Virus record (IMG/VR): IMGVR_UViG_3300025316_000018
Span: 1-62,598 of that record
Strand: one strand, 5' to 3'
DNA: 62,598 nucleotides
Source of the DNA: a virus
The notes under the pieces were generated by a model. That model had not been told where the DNA came from and did no database searches. It saw only the letters and a program-made list of their open reading frames with translations. A program made the position numbers and the translations under genes. Below are positions 30,468-38,837 of the stretch, piece by piece; position 1 is the stretch's first letter; each line of letters opens with the position of its first letter.

Positions 30468-30585
30468 CATAGAATGTGCGGAATTTCGAGCGAGGTATCC
30501 GCAACCTTTTCGATCGTGTATTGCGATGGATGCTCATAACATCCATGACAATCAACAATCTCTATTTAACTCATCTTCCTCGACA

Positions 30586-30762
30586 TTACAATTCTCCCAT
30601 CGGTAAGTGACCAGATATTTCTAACAATTCATCATCGTCCCAAGTACCAAACCAATCAGTCATATTTTCTACATAGAACGCACGTAAGTCATCTACTGAC
30701 ATCAATGATAATTTAGAATTGATGTATTTGAATATTAATTCTTTTCTTTCATTAGCACTCAT
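30586..30762 (-). CDS. Small acidic protein
   Basis: 58 residues (MSANERKELIFKYINSKLSL), helical, with a DWFGTWDDDEL stretch. GAGAG precedes the ATG; ATGA couples it to its upstream gene. Last gene before the terminator. Confidence 0.65.
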   Translation of the reverse strand: MSANERKELIFKYINSKLSLMSVDDLRAFYVENMTDWFGTWDDDELLEISGHLPMGEL

Positions 30763-31295
30763 AATTCTCTCCTTAGTTCAGCATCACTCAGACTTTCTAG
30801 AAAATCCACTTGGTTAATACGATAAAATTCACGCATTTCTATATAAGAACAAAAAACAGTATTCCTCTCGGCAATCTGTTCGATCATAGTATCTCGTGGT
30901 ATTGGTTTGGTAATATAATCATTAATGATCCACTCAGGTATTAGATGCTCGAATCCCACGATCTCGTCAGCTTCTAGTGTAGGTTTATCACCACACACAT
31001 TAACACCGCATTCATCATCAAGGTCATCTGTATCAATCAGCAACACATTAACACCATAATCTGCATGATAATCAGCAACACCACCAGACACGACTATCAC
31101 CACACGCTTCATCGCCTGAATAGCTTTATTCCATAACACCCAACAGTCCATGATGTATACACCGTTATGCAATACACTGTAGGGATTCCGTGCGTCATCC
31201 AAATCAAATAGCCTAAAGAACTCTATCACGTCTTCATCGGATGCCATTTCAATCGCGTTCATAAATCTTATTCTATTATTTTCTGATGCAGTCAT
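30759..31295 (-). CDS. Hypothetical protein
   Basis: 178 residues from MTASENNRIRFMNAIEMASD. The core VVIVVSGGVADYHADYGVNV followed by LLIDTDDLDD resembles small domains of unknown function in phage and plasmid early proteins; the C-terminal 60 residues are helical. I used the ATG at 31295, with GAGAG upstream, over a frame-open extension to 31370. Confidence 0.7.
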   Translation of the reverse strand: MTASENNRIRFMNAIEMASDEDVIEFFRLFDLDDARNPYSVLHNGVYIMDCWVLWNKAIQAMKRVVIVVSGGVADYHADYGVNVLLIDTDDLDDECGVNVCGDKPTLEADEIVGFEHLIPEWIINDYITKPIPRDTMIEQIAERNTVFCSYIEMREFYRINQVDFLESLSDAELRREL

Positions 31296-31318
31296 TTTAA
31301 TACTCTCTTTAATTGTTA

Positions 31319-31558
31319 TTATGCCAGTAAATCTTTTTGTACTTGATCCTTTACGGTCTTGCCGAACCAATAGAACTTACTGTTCCTATGCTTACCAACA
31401 CCTGATACAACGTCCCTCTCTGGGAATGTACCAGCCGCTACTCGATGATGTAACCCACGTTTCTTTATACCATAGATCATACAAATATCACCGACACTCA
31501 TATTACTATTATCAGATACATGTGTCAACCATTTAAAATCAACTGGTTTATTGTTCAT
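31319..31558 (-). CDS. Small DNA-binding-like protein
   Basis: 79 residues, basic. MSVGDICMIYGIKKRGLHHR has the look of a helix-turn-helix or excisionase-like segment, followed by GVGKHRNSKFYWF. The role is inferred only from that. Confidence 0.5.
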   Translation of the reverse strand: MNNKPVDFKWLTHVSDNSNMSVGDICMIYGIKKRGLHHRVAAGTFPERDVVSGVGKHRNSKFYWFGKTVKDQVQKDLLA

Positions 31559-31968
31559 GGTTTATCACCGAATGCTTCCTGATATAACAGTTCTATAGTC
31601 TGCTCGTCCATCTTCTCATAGAATGCAGCTAATACAGAATACAGGTAGTTGCTATCATTCACACACGAATCATACACATCATCAACGACCATCATTCTCT
31701 TGTCTTCAATGTGGATGTGAGCATCGTTCTCAAGTTCTTCAACAGCATCCTCTACAGGTGTTTTAAGCTCAATGTCCTGAGCAAATACCTCAATGATAGA
31801 ACCAGAGCCTTTATACTCGTCTATTATAGTGATCTTGTCTATAGGTGACTCAACCAACCCATTATCTGTGTTGATTGACATGATATTGTAATATTCACTA
31901 TTATAATATACGCCATCACCCTTAACTAAATCTTTATAGCCATCTTCTATATCTGCCATGGTCATCAT
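31555..31968 (-). CDS. Acidic hypothetical protein
   Basis: 137 residues, acidic, with a central Val/Glu-rich region and helical end. The ATG at 31968 overlaps the previous stop (ATGATG). No family recognised. Confidence 0.65.
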   Translation of the reverse strand: MMTMADIEDGYKDLVKGDGVYYNSEYYNIMSINTDNGLVESPIDKITIIDEYKGSGSIIEVFAQDIELKTPVEDAVEELENDAHIHIEDKRMMVVDDVYDSCVNDSNYLYSVLAAFYEKMDEQTIELLYQEAFGDKP

Positions 31969-32144
31969 GCACCCCATATACCAAGAGCAAATTGTTCTAG
32001 TTCTTCATCTGTCATGTCTTCTAGGATTTCATACTGTACCAGATAGAAGGCAGCTTGTAAGGCTTCTGTATCAGCCTCATTTGTAAAGAAACTAGCCAGC
32101 CTACTAATCAAATCGTGTCTGCTTCTTTGTGTATTAATACTCAT
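31965..32144 (-). CDS. Small helical protein
   Basis: 59 residues (MSINTQRSRHDLISRLASFF), with an acidic EDMTDEELEQF stretch. GGTGG precedes the ATG. Function unknown. Confidence 0.6.
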   Translation of the reverse strand: MSINTQRSRHDLISRLASFFTNEADTEALQAAFYLVQYEILEDMTDEELEQFALGIWGA

Positions 32145-32146
32145 GA

Positions 32147-32419
32147 TTACACCACCTGTATATCATAGTTTAATTGATCCAATGTCAATACATAAAACAA
32201 GTCTAGCTTAGTAACAGAACCAAAAGAATACGCAATGTCTTCCATTGCTGTCTCCTCACCTGTACCATAAAAGAAACCTGTATATGATTCATCTGTCATT
32301 TGTTCTTCCATAATATCATCGTCTGAATCCCAATATCTAATGCGTATTGGTTCTTCACCTGACTCTGGTACATATACTGATGACCGCCGTACTAAACTCT
32401 TTGCTCGTTCAATATTCAT
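32147..32419 (-). CDS. Hypothetical protein
   Basis: 90 residues from MNIERAKSLVRRSSVYVPES, then an acidic region (YWDSDDDIMEEQ). GGGGG lies before the ATG at 32419. No family recognised. Confidence 0.65.
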   Translation of the reverse strand: MNIERAKSLVRRSSVYVPESGEEPIRIRYWDSDDDIMEEQMTDESYTGFFYGTGEETAMEDIAYSFGSVTKLDLFYVLTLDQLNYDIQVV

Positions 32420-32687
32420 ATATCCCCCAATCGTTTCTAAATTCATACAACCCACCCCATAGATCAGTAGATTCACACTCAGGATCAAAGTGTATCATAG
32501 TACACCCAAGACCCATAGCCCTTTGTGCAATATAATATAACCATATCGGCAAATACTCGTGGTTCTTATCAACCACCACAATTATATTACCGACACCCTT
32601 GGCTATAACGTATGGCTCAAGGTCTTCAAGGTAACTTTCTTTAGGACAATATGACAACGGTATACTGAATATCTTTTCTATGCTCAT
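32409..32687 (-). CDS. Hypothetical protein
   Basis: 92 residues from MSIEKIFSIPLSYCPKESYL. GNIIVVVDKN and an LWGGLYEFRNDWG end are visible. AGGA precedes the ATG; ATGA couples it to the gene upstream. Confidence 0.65.
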   Translation of the reverse strand: MSIEKIFSIPLSYCPKESYLEDLEPYVIAKGVGNIIVVVDKNHEYLPIWLYYIAQRAMGLGCTMIHFDPECESTDLWGGLYEFRNDWGIYEY

Positions 32688-32875
32688 AACCATTCCTGCA
32701 AGTTGCAATCTACCTTGCAACCATCAGCCATGTAGAAGTCTACTGTATGCTCGTTACCCTTTGCATCAGTACCTACCACCTTTAATATATTAAACGCTGG
32801 TGTACCACCACCAGCCTCAAATTCCTGCACATGAATCTTAACGTCTGCCATGTTATGTACTGAATAATTACTCAT
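32684..32875 (-). CDS. Small beta-type protein
   Basis: 63 residues: MSNYSVHNMADVKIHVQEFE, DFYMADGCKVDC. GAGGTGG precedes the ATG. Function unknown. Confidence 0.65.
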   Translation of the reverse strand: MSNYSVHNMADVKIHVQEFEAGGGTPAFNILKVVGTDAKGNEHTVDFYMADGCKVDCNLQEWL

Positions 32876-33132
32876 TGTACCACCTCGTTTAACCATGCTC
32901 TAATCTTAGACATACCATCAGCAGATATTGTCCATGTTGGTACACCAGCATCAATATTCAAACCACTATCGCCATCTAGTATAGTGCTGATGTAATACTG
33001 GAATGTACGTTGACCATACTCAGTGTGCATATATCGACCATCATAAAATGTAATGAAATCCTCGTCTGTGACTGCTGTCCAAGGTTGACCTGTAACGCTG
33101 TCGGTAATTCTTAATACATTATTCATCATCAT
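32872..33132 (-). CDS. Hypothetical protein
   Basis: 86 residues beginning with three Met codons (MMMNNVLRITDSVTGQPWTA). Soluble, with a helical end. Overlaps its upstream neighbour by 14 nt. No family recognised. Confidence 0.65.
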   Translation of the reverse strand: MMMNNVLRITDSVTGQPWTAVTDEDFITFYDGRYMHTEYGQRTFQYYISTILDGDSGLNIDAGVPTWTISADGMSKIRAWLNEVVQ

Positions 33133-33286
33133 TCACCAAATCATTAACCACATTCTCGACAAATTCCATCATGTCACCAATAGCCTGAAATAACTCGTCA
33201 TCAGTAACATCGTCGCGTATAGCCTCTAATGCTATTATGTAATCAGCCGCAGCATCATTAAGTTTACTAGCTAGTTCTTTATCCAT
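33119..33286 (-). CDS. Acidic helical protein
   Basis: 55 residues, very acidic (MDKELASKLNDAAADYIIAL ... VNDDE). TGATG couples it to the gene upstream. Could be a DNA mimic by charge; no evidence beyond that. Confidence 0.6.
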   Translation of the reverse strand: MDKELASKLNDAAADYIIALEAIRDDVTDDELFQAIGDMMEFVENVVNDLVNDDE

Positions 33287-33405
33287 CACACCAACCCCAT
33301 AGTAGCTTCATACAAAGCTAACAGTTCATCATAAGTAATAACATCACCATCAACAGCCGCATTAATGTTATCTACCGCAGTTTTAATCATTGTATTAATG
33401 CCCAT
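33286..33405 (-). CDS. 39-residue peptide
   Basis: MGINTMIKTAVDNINAAVDG and a helical end. TGATG overlaps on both sides indicate translational coupling. Confidence 0.5.
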   Translation of the reverse strand: MGINTMIKTAVDNINAAVDGDVITYDELLALYEATMGLV

Positions 33406-33641
33406 CAGCCCACCATCATCTTAAGTTTCAATTGTGGCACAGTGTGTTCAATTCGTGTGCATACATCGGTGTCCGCATCAATGTGCCATACTATGTCATG
33501 GCTGTAAACAGAACCAGTCTCGGTATAGATACCTTCAACCTCGACCAAGCGGGTGTTACCTTTCATGTTATCAGCCATTGTGCCTTTCCAGCCATTAGCT
33601 AATTGTATTCTCATGCCTTTCTTTAATTCATTAGTTTTCAT
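33405..33641 (-). CDS. Conserved small phage protein
   Basis: 78 residues from MKTNELKKGMRIQLANGWKG, then DNMKGNTR and GSVYSHDIVWHID. The L.KG..V.L.NGW....DN.KGNTR pattern is common in phages of Gram-negative hosts; role unknown. Confidence 0.75.
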   Translation of the reverse strand: MKTNELKKGMRIQLANGWKGTMADNMKGNTRLVEVEGIYTETGSVYSHDIVWHIDADTDVCTRIEHTVPQLKLKMMVG

Positions 33642-33755
33642 ATCAATTCTCATTTAATTATTATCGAGCCTGTATCTTAGCACAGGTAATTTTTATTTGT
33701 TCAACTTTCTTTCAGGACTCATAGATCACTCGCATCCATACAATACCCGTCTTGT
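33642..33755. other. Short regulatory gap
   Basis: It contains a minus-strand TGTGCTAAGAT -10-like element (about 33670-33685) and a CCTGT/ACAGG stem followed on the plus strand by TAATTTTTA. A weak promoter or hairpin; nothing else is seen. Confidence 0.4.
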
Positions 33756-33905
33756 CTAGTCATTGTATACACACTCCACTATTTTAATGTGCTTATATCT
33801 ACCACCATCAACAGCATCAAGTAAAGCAGCCTCACAATAATCATGTGACGGGAATTCTATCTGCTGTACCTGTCCTGTATACATCACCACCAACAACACC
33901 CACAT
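33756..33905 (-). CDS. Small exported or membrane protein
   Basis: 49 residues: a short hydrophobic start (MWVLLVVMYTG), then VQQIEFPSHDYCEAALLDAV and a C-terminal KIVECVYND with paired Cys. It looks like a small periplasmic peptide. TAATG couples it to the gene upstream. Confidence 0.6.
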   Translation of the reverse strand: MWVLLVVMYTGQVQQIEFPSHDYCEAALLDAVDGGRYKHIKIVECVYND

Positions 33906-34306
33906 TAGATGCCCCACTCACCCAAATTATAATCATGACCACGACTAGCACCACTATGTAACAGACAATGCTCTAATTGAGTCAGCATAGCCTTAGCCTT
34001 GCTACCAGTCCAGCCATCATACTCACATGATTGATAATCAAGGCAGTCAACTAGCTTTAACATAGCACCATCACTATACCCAGCAAACAAGTCTAAATTG
34101 CGTATGTTTATCCTGCCTCGTCTACGTGTCTCGTCATATCGTGTATTAACGCTTTTAACATTAGCCGACCATAATGCCTTTGCTACATTCACAATCATAG
34201 TGTAATCACCACTATCTGTACGCCTACGCCCACCTAACTCAACACGACAAACATACTCATTCGCCACCGCTAATACGTGTTTTTCACTAACCAACCATGC
34301 ACTCAT
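33905..34306 (-). CDS. Conserved phage protein (YQSCE type)
   Basis: 133 residues: MSAWLVSEKHVLAVANEYVC, SVNTRYDE, CLDYQSCEYDGW and a helical end. Proteins with the DYQSCE...W motif are common in phages and plasmids and have no fixed role I can name. Confidence 0.75.
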   Translation of the reverse strand: MSAWLVSEKHVLAVANEYVCRVELGGRRRTDSGDYTMIVNVAKALWSANVKSVNTRYDETRRRGRINIRNLDLFAGYSDGAMLKLVDCLDYQSCEYDGWTGSKAKAMLTQLEHCLLHSGASRGHDYNLGEWGI

Positions 34307-34506
34307 ATTCTTGCTCCACTACATACATAAGGTTTCTCAATAGCCACATGACAATCGCCATATAACGCCAGCTTATTCATATCACCACCCGTTATTAATT
34401 CGACAGCCTTCTCTATAGCTCGCTTCTCAGCCTTAGCCTCAACAGATCGACACGAATAACCACCACCATCTTTTCTGTACAACGTGACCCTGAATGTATC
34501 GCTCAC
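34303..34506 (-). CDS. Small protein, GTG start
   Basis: 67 residues, start GTG at 34506 overlapping the previous stop. SDTFRVTLYRKDGGGYSCRS then a helix. The form is that of a small beta-alpha-beta domain. Function unknown. Confidence 0.65.
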   Translation of the reverse strand: MSDTFRVTLYRKDGGGYSCRSVEAKAEKRAIEKAVELITGGDMNKLALYGDCHVAIEKPYVCSGARI

Positions 34507-34745
34507 ACATCACCCATATAGTGGAAAGTCCATATCTGCTCAGTACCCACCTGAACCAATGGCTGCTCACGCTCTGCCCTAACTAGATCAGCCTTAGATC
34601 GACTGATCTTGTAATCGCGACAATTAACCGCATCGCCATTGATCGTGATTGATCCAGCCACACTGATAACATTGCCAGTCTTAGGCGGATAATATACCTC
34701 GCCTATAACCCTGTTGTTCCTGTCTAATAGTGCCGCCCTGTTCAT
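34503..34745 (-). CDS. Small beta-type protein
   Basis: 80 residues: MNRAALLDRNNRVIGEVYYP, SITINGDAVNCRDY. GAGGTG precedes the ATG. No family recognised. Confidence 0.65.
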   Translation of the reverse strand: MNRAALLDRNNRVIGEVYYPPKTGNVISVAGSITINGDAVNCRDYKISRSKADLVRAEREQPLVQVGTEQIWTFHYMGDV

Positions 34746-35008
34746 GCTATCACCTCGTTAGATAGAGCAACAAAACCCAAGCCCTTCAAGTACGCGTTAA
34801 GCTCTGTATTGCGGTTTTCTATCTCGTTCATTTCAGAGAATACACGACACACAATATCTAACATATAGTCATCTAGCTTAGCGATATCAGTAAACTGTCT
34901 GCTGATGTTGTTGTACTTGACTGCCACACTGCCATGCTCTGGGCATGTATGTACATCAATGTGCCGCACCAAATTACCGACCTTAATAGTTCTTTGTAAA
35001 ATCATCAT
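34742..35008 (-). CDS. Hypothetical protein
   Basis: 88 residues with HTCPEHGSVAVKY, a lone CPxH segment, then a helical C-terminal half. Overlaps the next gene by 4 nt. Confidence 0.65.
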   Translation of the reverse strand: MMILQRTIKVGNLVRHIDVHTCPEHGSVAVKYNNISRQFTDIAKLDDYMLDIVCRVFSEMNEIENRNTELNAYLKGLGFVALSNEVIA

Positions 35009-35091
35009 ATCACCTCATTCATTGATTAAAATTAATAATACATCATTGCATTATTATCGTGACCACTCGTTTAAATGGTCACTGTAATAAC

Positions 35092-35226
35092 TTAACGTGC
35101 TTTTAATATACACCGCCTTAAATTGCAATCAGATAGACTCTCAAAGTGACAGCCCACAGTATGCCACTCAATCCAACCATTACTATCGATTGTACCCTTT
35201 ACACCATCACAAATAAATCGTTTCAT
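35092..35226 (-). CDS. 44-residue Cys-containing peptide
   Basis: MKRFICDGVKGTIDSNGWIE, HTVGCHF, DCNLRRC: four Cys in 44 residues. GGTGA precedes the ATG, which overlaps the upstream stop. Function unknown. Confidence 0.55.
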   Translation of the reverse strand: MKRFICDGVKGTIDSNGWIEWHTVGCHFESLSDCNLRRCILKAR

Positions 35227-35435
35227 TATATCACCAAATAATTTTCATAAAGAGACTTACTAGCCAGATATGCCTGTTTTTGCTTAGACACATTTACCCA
35301 GTGCTTACTGATAAATGTACTGCGACTAGCAGACACCTCCCTATAATTGTGTATTGATACATCAACACTAAGCAAATCATTAAGCTTATACTGTTGGCAA
35401 ATCATATTATCAAATAACTCTTTTCTATATTCCAT
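35226..35435 (-). CDS. Small helical protein
   Basis: 69 residues (MEYRKELFDNMICQQYKLND), soluble, basic C-terminal half. AGGTGA precedes the ATG. No family recognised. Confidence 0.65.
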   Translation of the reverse strand: MEYRKELFDNMICQQYKLNDLLSVDVSIHNYREVSASRSTFISKHWVNVSKQKQAYLASKSLYENYLVI

Positions 35436-35454
35436 ACATCACCTATTAATCAAG

Positions 35455-35486
35455 ATTGATGCTCTATCATTACAATAGAGCAACAT
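35455..35486. repeat. 32-bp intergenic hairpin repeat, copy 1
   Basis: Identical to 36294-36325. It contains the perfect hairpin GCTCTAT-CATTACA-ATAGAGC. Confidence 0.85.
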
Positions 35487-35496
35487 ACAACCTTCA

Positions 35497-35712
35497 TTAC
35501 AAACCGTCATCATCCTCATAGAAAGTTATACCGCAAGCACCAAAATCAAATCCGTCGGGGAAGGTTAATATTTCTGCTGGATAGTCTTCGTTCATTGACC
35601 ACGTACTAACATCATATTCCATAGCAGCATTTACACTATCAATATCTTTAAACCAGTGAACAGACGCTGAGCCGTCACCGTTGTCACTAACCAAACCATA
35701 AATTTTTATCAT
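35497..35712 (-). CDS. Acidic hypothetical protein
   Basis: 71 residues (MIKIYGLVSDNGDGSASVHW), acidic end. Located between two intergenic repeats. Function unknown. Confidence 0.65.
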   Translation of the reverse strand: MIKIYGLVSDNGDGSASVHWFKDIDSVNAAMEYDVSTWSMNEDYPAEILTFPDGFDFGACGITFYEDDDGL

Positions 35713-35728
35713 ACATCACCTCATTCAT

Positions 35729-35789
35729 TGATTAAAATTAATAACACTAGAATTAATGCTATTAAGTTTAATCGCCATCCTTGGCAATA
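35729..35789. repeat. 61-bp intergenic repeat, copy 1
   Basis: Identical to 36818-36878. Minus-strand pairing ATTGCC/GGCGAT (loop AAGGAT) lies at one end. Confidence 0.85.
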
Positions 35790-35796
35790 AATCACC

Positions 35797-36231
35797 TTAC
35801 CACTTGCCCTTATTGTATAGATCGTTATGATGTCCGCCAATATACGCAGCTAAACATACGTCTATATCATCAAAGTCCTTATGGCTGCTGGTAAAGTCCT
35901 CGTAAGCATTGATAATAATACTAGATACCGTTCCTATATCAACGCGCCTAAAGATATAACCATGCTTTCTTGATATCCTGTCCGCGACAATATCACTGGC
36001 AGAAAATATAACCGCGTTTTCTGCATCAATATCAGCCTGAACAGCGTCATAATACACCGCCTGAGCCTCTTTTAACAGCCGTATAGAATGTTCTAGCTCG
36101 CCCACGCCATACCAGCCGCGAAGCTCTAATAATAGCGTTCTATTCGCTACATCATCAACACAATACCTAACGTCTGCATGGTCATGCATCAGCTTATTAG
36201 ATTGCATCATTACGCTTTCAATAGATAACAT
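35797..36231 (-). CDS. Hypothetical protein
   Basis: 144 residues, mostly helical (MLSIESVMMQSNKLMHDHAD), several His and Asp, no recognised motif. Its start has the recurrent GAGGTTTTAAA leader. Confidence 0.7.
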   Translation of the reverse strand: MLSIESVMMQSNKLMHDHADVRYCVDDVANRTLLLELRGWYGVGELEHSIRLLKEAQAVYYDAVQADIDAENAVIFSASDIVADRISRKHGYIFRRVDIGTVSSIIINAYEDFTSSHKDFDDIDVCLAAYIGGHHNDLYNKGKW

Positions 36232-36293
36232 TTTAAAACCTCATTATTAAACGATGTCGAATTAACATCAATAATAGCACACTACGTACCATT

Positions 36294-36325
36294 ATTGATG
36301 CTCTATCATTACAATAGAGCAACAT
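36294..36325. repeat. 32-bp intergenic hairpin repeat, copy 2
   Basis: Identical to 35455-35486, same orientation, between the genes starting at 36520 and 36231. Confidence 0.85.
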
Positions 36326-36328
36326 CAC

Positions 36329-36520
36329 CTATTTGTATCTAATGCTAAACTTGCCCACTTCTATCAATACCGCCTCGACCTGATTGTCTAGGTAGTTCAA
36401 CCCATTGATTAAACTTACCACTTCACTAGTCGTAGCATTGCTAATCAATACCGAATTACCATCAGCCGCAAGATTAACCCTATACTCTTTTGATGATAGA
36501 TACTTTGCTAAATTGTCCAT
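36329..36520 (-). CDS. Small alpha/beta protein
   Basis: 63 residues (MDNLAKYLSSKEYRVNLAAD). GAGGTTTTAAA leader. Function unknown. Confidence 0.65.
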   Translation of the reverse strand: MDNLAKYLSSKEYRVNLAADGNSVLISNATTSEVVSLINGLNYLDNQVEAVLIEVGKFSIRYK

Positions 36521-36594
36521 TTTAAAACCTCATTATAATAACACCCACAATTGAGCATTGATATAGATGATAATTAAATCACCTATAGCGATAA

Positions 36595-36717
36595 TCAATA
36601 GAATCTATCTGGTAATGCCTCTGGATTATCCCAGTAAAAAGCCTCCATTTGATCTAGGCTAAAATTATCCAAGTCTAACTCACCATTATCACATAATGGC
36701 ATATCTTTGTAGCTCAT
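36595..36717 (-). CDS. 40-residue acidic peptide
   Basis: MSYKDMPLCDNGELDLDNFS and a Pro/aromatic end. AGGTG precedes the ATG; ATGA couples it to the peptide upstream. Confidence 0.55.
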   Translation of the reverse strand: MSYKDMPLCDNGELDLDNFSLDQMEAFYWDNPEALPDRFY

Positions 36718-36800
36718 AATTGCACCTGAAATAATGCTAACACTATTACACCAGCACAAAACACCGCACCGACCAAATTAATCATTAATTCTCTATACAT
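36714..36800 (-). CDS. 28-residue membrane peptide
   Basis: MYRELMINLVGAVFCAGVIV and a hydrophobic end. It has the GAGGTTTTAAA leader, a strong ribosome site for so small an ORF. Confidence 0.55.
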   Translation of the reverse strand: MYRELMINLVGAVFCAGVIVLALFQVQL

Positions 36801-36817
36801 TTTAAAACCTCATTATT

Positions 36818-36878
36818 TGATTAAAATTAATAACACTAGAATTAATGCTATTAAGTTTAATCGCCATCCTTGGCAATA
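36818..36878. repeat. 61-bp intergenic repeat, copy 2
   Basis: Identical to 35729-35789 at about 1.1 kb distance, again just upstream of a gene leader. Confidence 0.85.
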
Positions 36879-36883
36879 TAACC

Positions 36884-37336
36884 CTATACTAGATTGATGA
36901 TAGAATCCATTTTTATATTGAATACATCACCAGCACCACCAGCACCACCAGCGCGAAACTCACTCGCTAAACAGCGTTCTTTTACTGTATCTCTATCAAT
37001 AACAGCACCATTACATGTATATTCTGTAATGGTATTAAAACTAGAATTAAAGCTATTACACCTTAATTGAAGCGTATCCTTAACACGTATCAGGAACGGA
37101 AATATCGCCCACTCGCCATACTTTAAACCCTGATTTTCTGCTGGTAAATCACCAGCTTCTCTTTTTACCACTACCTTACTAAGATTGTCGTAATCTATCC
37201 CTAGGCGTGTTTGAAATGTGCTAGTTTTTATTATTGCATCCATCCCTTTTCTAGTCTTCATTACCCTAGACGTGGTGATAGTCGCAATTTGACCTTTCTT
37301 TGACAGAATACGGCTCATTAGCACTTCATTGTTCAT
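36884..37336 (-). CDS. Conserved phage protein near Gp88-like gene
   Basis: 150 residues: MNNEVLMSRILSKKGQIATI, DYDNLSKVVVKR, LPAENQGLKYGEW. The RxG.DYDN...KRE.G.LPAEN block is found in phages beside Gp88-type genes, as here. It has a short GGAGGAG-encoded Ala/Gly repeat near the C-terminus. Function unknown. Confidence 0.75.
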   Translation of the reverse strand: MNNEVLMSRILSKKGQIATITTSRVMKTRKGMDAIIKTSTFQTRLGIDYDNLSKVVVKREAGDLPAENQGLKYGEWAIFPFLIRVKDTLQLRCNSFNSSFNTITEYTCNGAVIDRDTVKERCLASEFRAGGAGGAGDVFNIKMDSIINLV

Positions 37337-37421
37337 TTTATAACCTCATTATAATTGTATTAATAATTGACAATCAATTATTGCTATGGATACCCACAAA
37401 GATACCCATAACACTAATAAA

Positions 37422-38147
37422 TCACATCCTAACAACAAATCCGCTTACATCCTTTTTAGCCTTTCCTTTAGCGTATAACGCCACAACACCCGCACCATCT
37501 AAAAAGCGCAAGTCCGTTTTGTCACCGTCAAGGGTGCGCATACCATCAAACATAGATGGAATATTACCCACCTTATCAAACACCACTGCAAAACGCTTGA
37601 ATACTGGATTCAGTTTTGCCTTAGTGTATACATCAATAAACTTCTCTACACCACTATAAGAAAACGTCAAATCGTAATTTGAAGGAATCCCATTGCGAGT
37701 AGGTATTTTAGTATAATCATAAAATTGTACATCTTTAAAGTATTCCATAATATTAGAGTAAATTACACCATCAAACAAAAAGGCGTACTTCTCCCACTGT
37801 ATATCACTTGTACCATTAAGGCGTACCACTGGAATCAATCCCAGTCTTTTGGCGCGTGTTATCAGTCTTTTTATAGACTTTACCATATTGATGAAAAATA
37901 TGGCTCTATCATTAAACCACATAGTAGTCTTTGACAAGCGCGCCAATTGTACATTAGAAAACGCACCTCTGCCTGCCGTATTAAGGCAAGGTTCAGCACA
38001 TCCAGCTAATAAGGCAAATGGACATACATCACCGAAACCACCACCATCACTAGGAGTGAGATAGAGTATTCCTGTAAGATAGCCTTGTGCCTGACCCTTT
38101 ACGGTCTTGGCATCAGCACTCATGGATAGCATCATTTTATAGCTCAT
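37422..38147 (-). CDS. Gp88-like protein
   Basis: 241 residues: CPFALLAGCAEPCLNTAGRG with spaced Cys near residue 45, then ARLSKTTMWFNDRAIFF, VVRLNGTSDIQWEK, a YDYTK segment and a C-terminal beta domain. This matches the widespread Gp88-type phage proteins, whose biochemical role is not established. The Cys cluster suggests a metal centre. It is first after the repeat-rich gap and has the GAGGTTATAAA leader. Confidence 0.8.
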   Translation of the reverse strand: MSYKMMLSMSADAKTVKGQAQGYLTGILYLTPSDGGGFGDVCPFALLAGCAEPCLNTAGRGAFSNVQLARLSKTTMWFNDRAIFFINMVKSIKRLITRAKRLGLIPVVRLNGTSDIQWEKYAFLFDGVIYSNIMEYFKDVQFYDYTKIPTRNGIPSNYDLTFSYSGVEKFIDVYTKAKLNPVFKRFAVVFDKVGNIPSMFDGMRTLDGDKTDLRFLDGAGVVALYAKGKAKKDVSGFVVRM

Positions 38148-38837
38148 TTTATAACCTCATTATAAATTATTACCTATACATCATTAAAACAATGACATAG
38201 GCAATAATCCCTAAAATCTAGGCATTATTGCGCCATCTGTCACATGGCTTGAGGTATAAAAATTCCGTATTGTTAAAGAGCTTAATTTTACACAAGACTT
38301 TCTACAAGGCGTAACTATGCCTATACACGAACTATCATTGTGTGATAGATTCCACGGCAAGGCTATACTCTTGCAACTCATAGACACTACTATAGTGCTA
38401 TGGCGTGGGGCTATCATTAGTTTTTAAAGAGCTAGTTCAAAACTTCTGAACTAGAGGACTTACAGTTTAGCACAATGACAACTTAAAGCAATTTTATCGT
38501 TTTTACTGTACCGCACACAGGATCTAATTGTGTATAAGTGCTTGAATTATAACAAAAAGTATTTTTATGTGTGTCCGCAATGATTGCGAATCACTTTTAA
38601 TATAAAACTGTATAATGCCTTATAAAACAGTGTGTTAGCGCGTTATTGTGTGTTAGAGTCAGCATCCTGTTCTCGTTTTGTTCTCTATTGGCGCGTGTAT
38701 TGTCGCCATAAACAAGTAGTAAGTGATTTTAGTCTCTTAGCACGATTATAAGCACGTTTCAGCACTTAGCAATACCATAGTAGCCATAAACGTATAACAG
38801 GCGTTAAAACGCAATTTTAACGCCTTGGCGCGCGTTT

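Larger units (their letters stand above)
29962..30585. other. 620-bp regulatory gap
   Basis: No credible gene. It contains two strong minus-strand promoters, a minus-strand terminator, an 8-bp inverted repeat GGCGTAGC/GCTACGCC (29995-30002, 30069-30076), repeated ATGTGCTAAT elements, a TGCGGA/TCCGCA stem at about 30477-30504 and an ATGGATG/CATCCAT hairpin at about 30524-30544 whose loop is CTCATAA. Confidence 0.7.

Noticed and set aside
30477-30545. Complete plus-strand tRNA-Met
   Set aside because: Only the anticodon-arm-like hairpin fits; no acceptor stem or T-arm could be paired.
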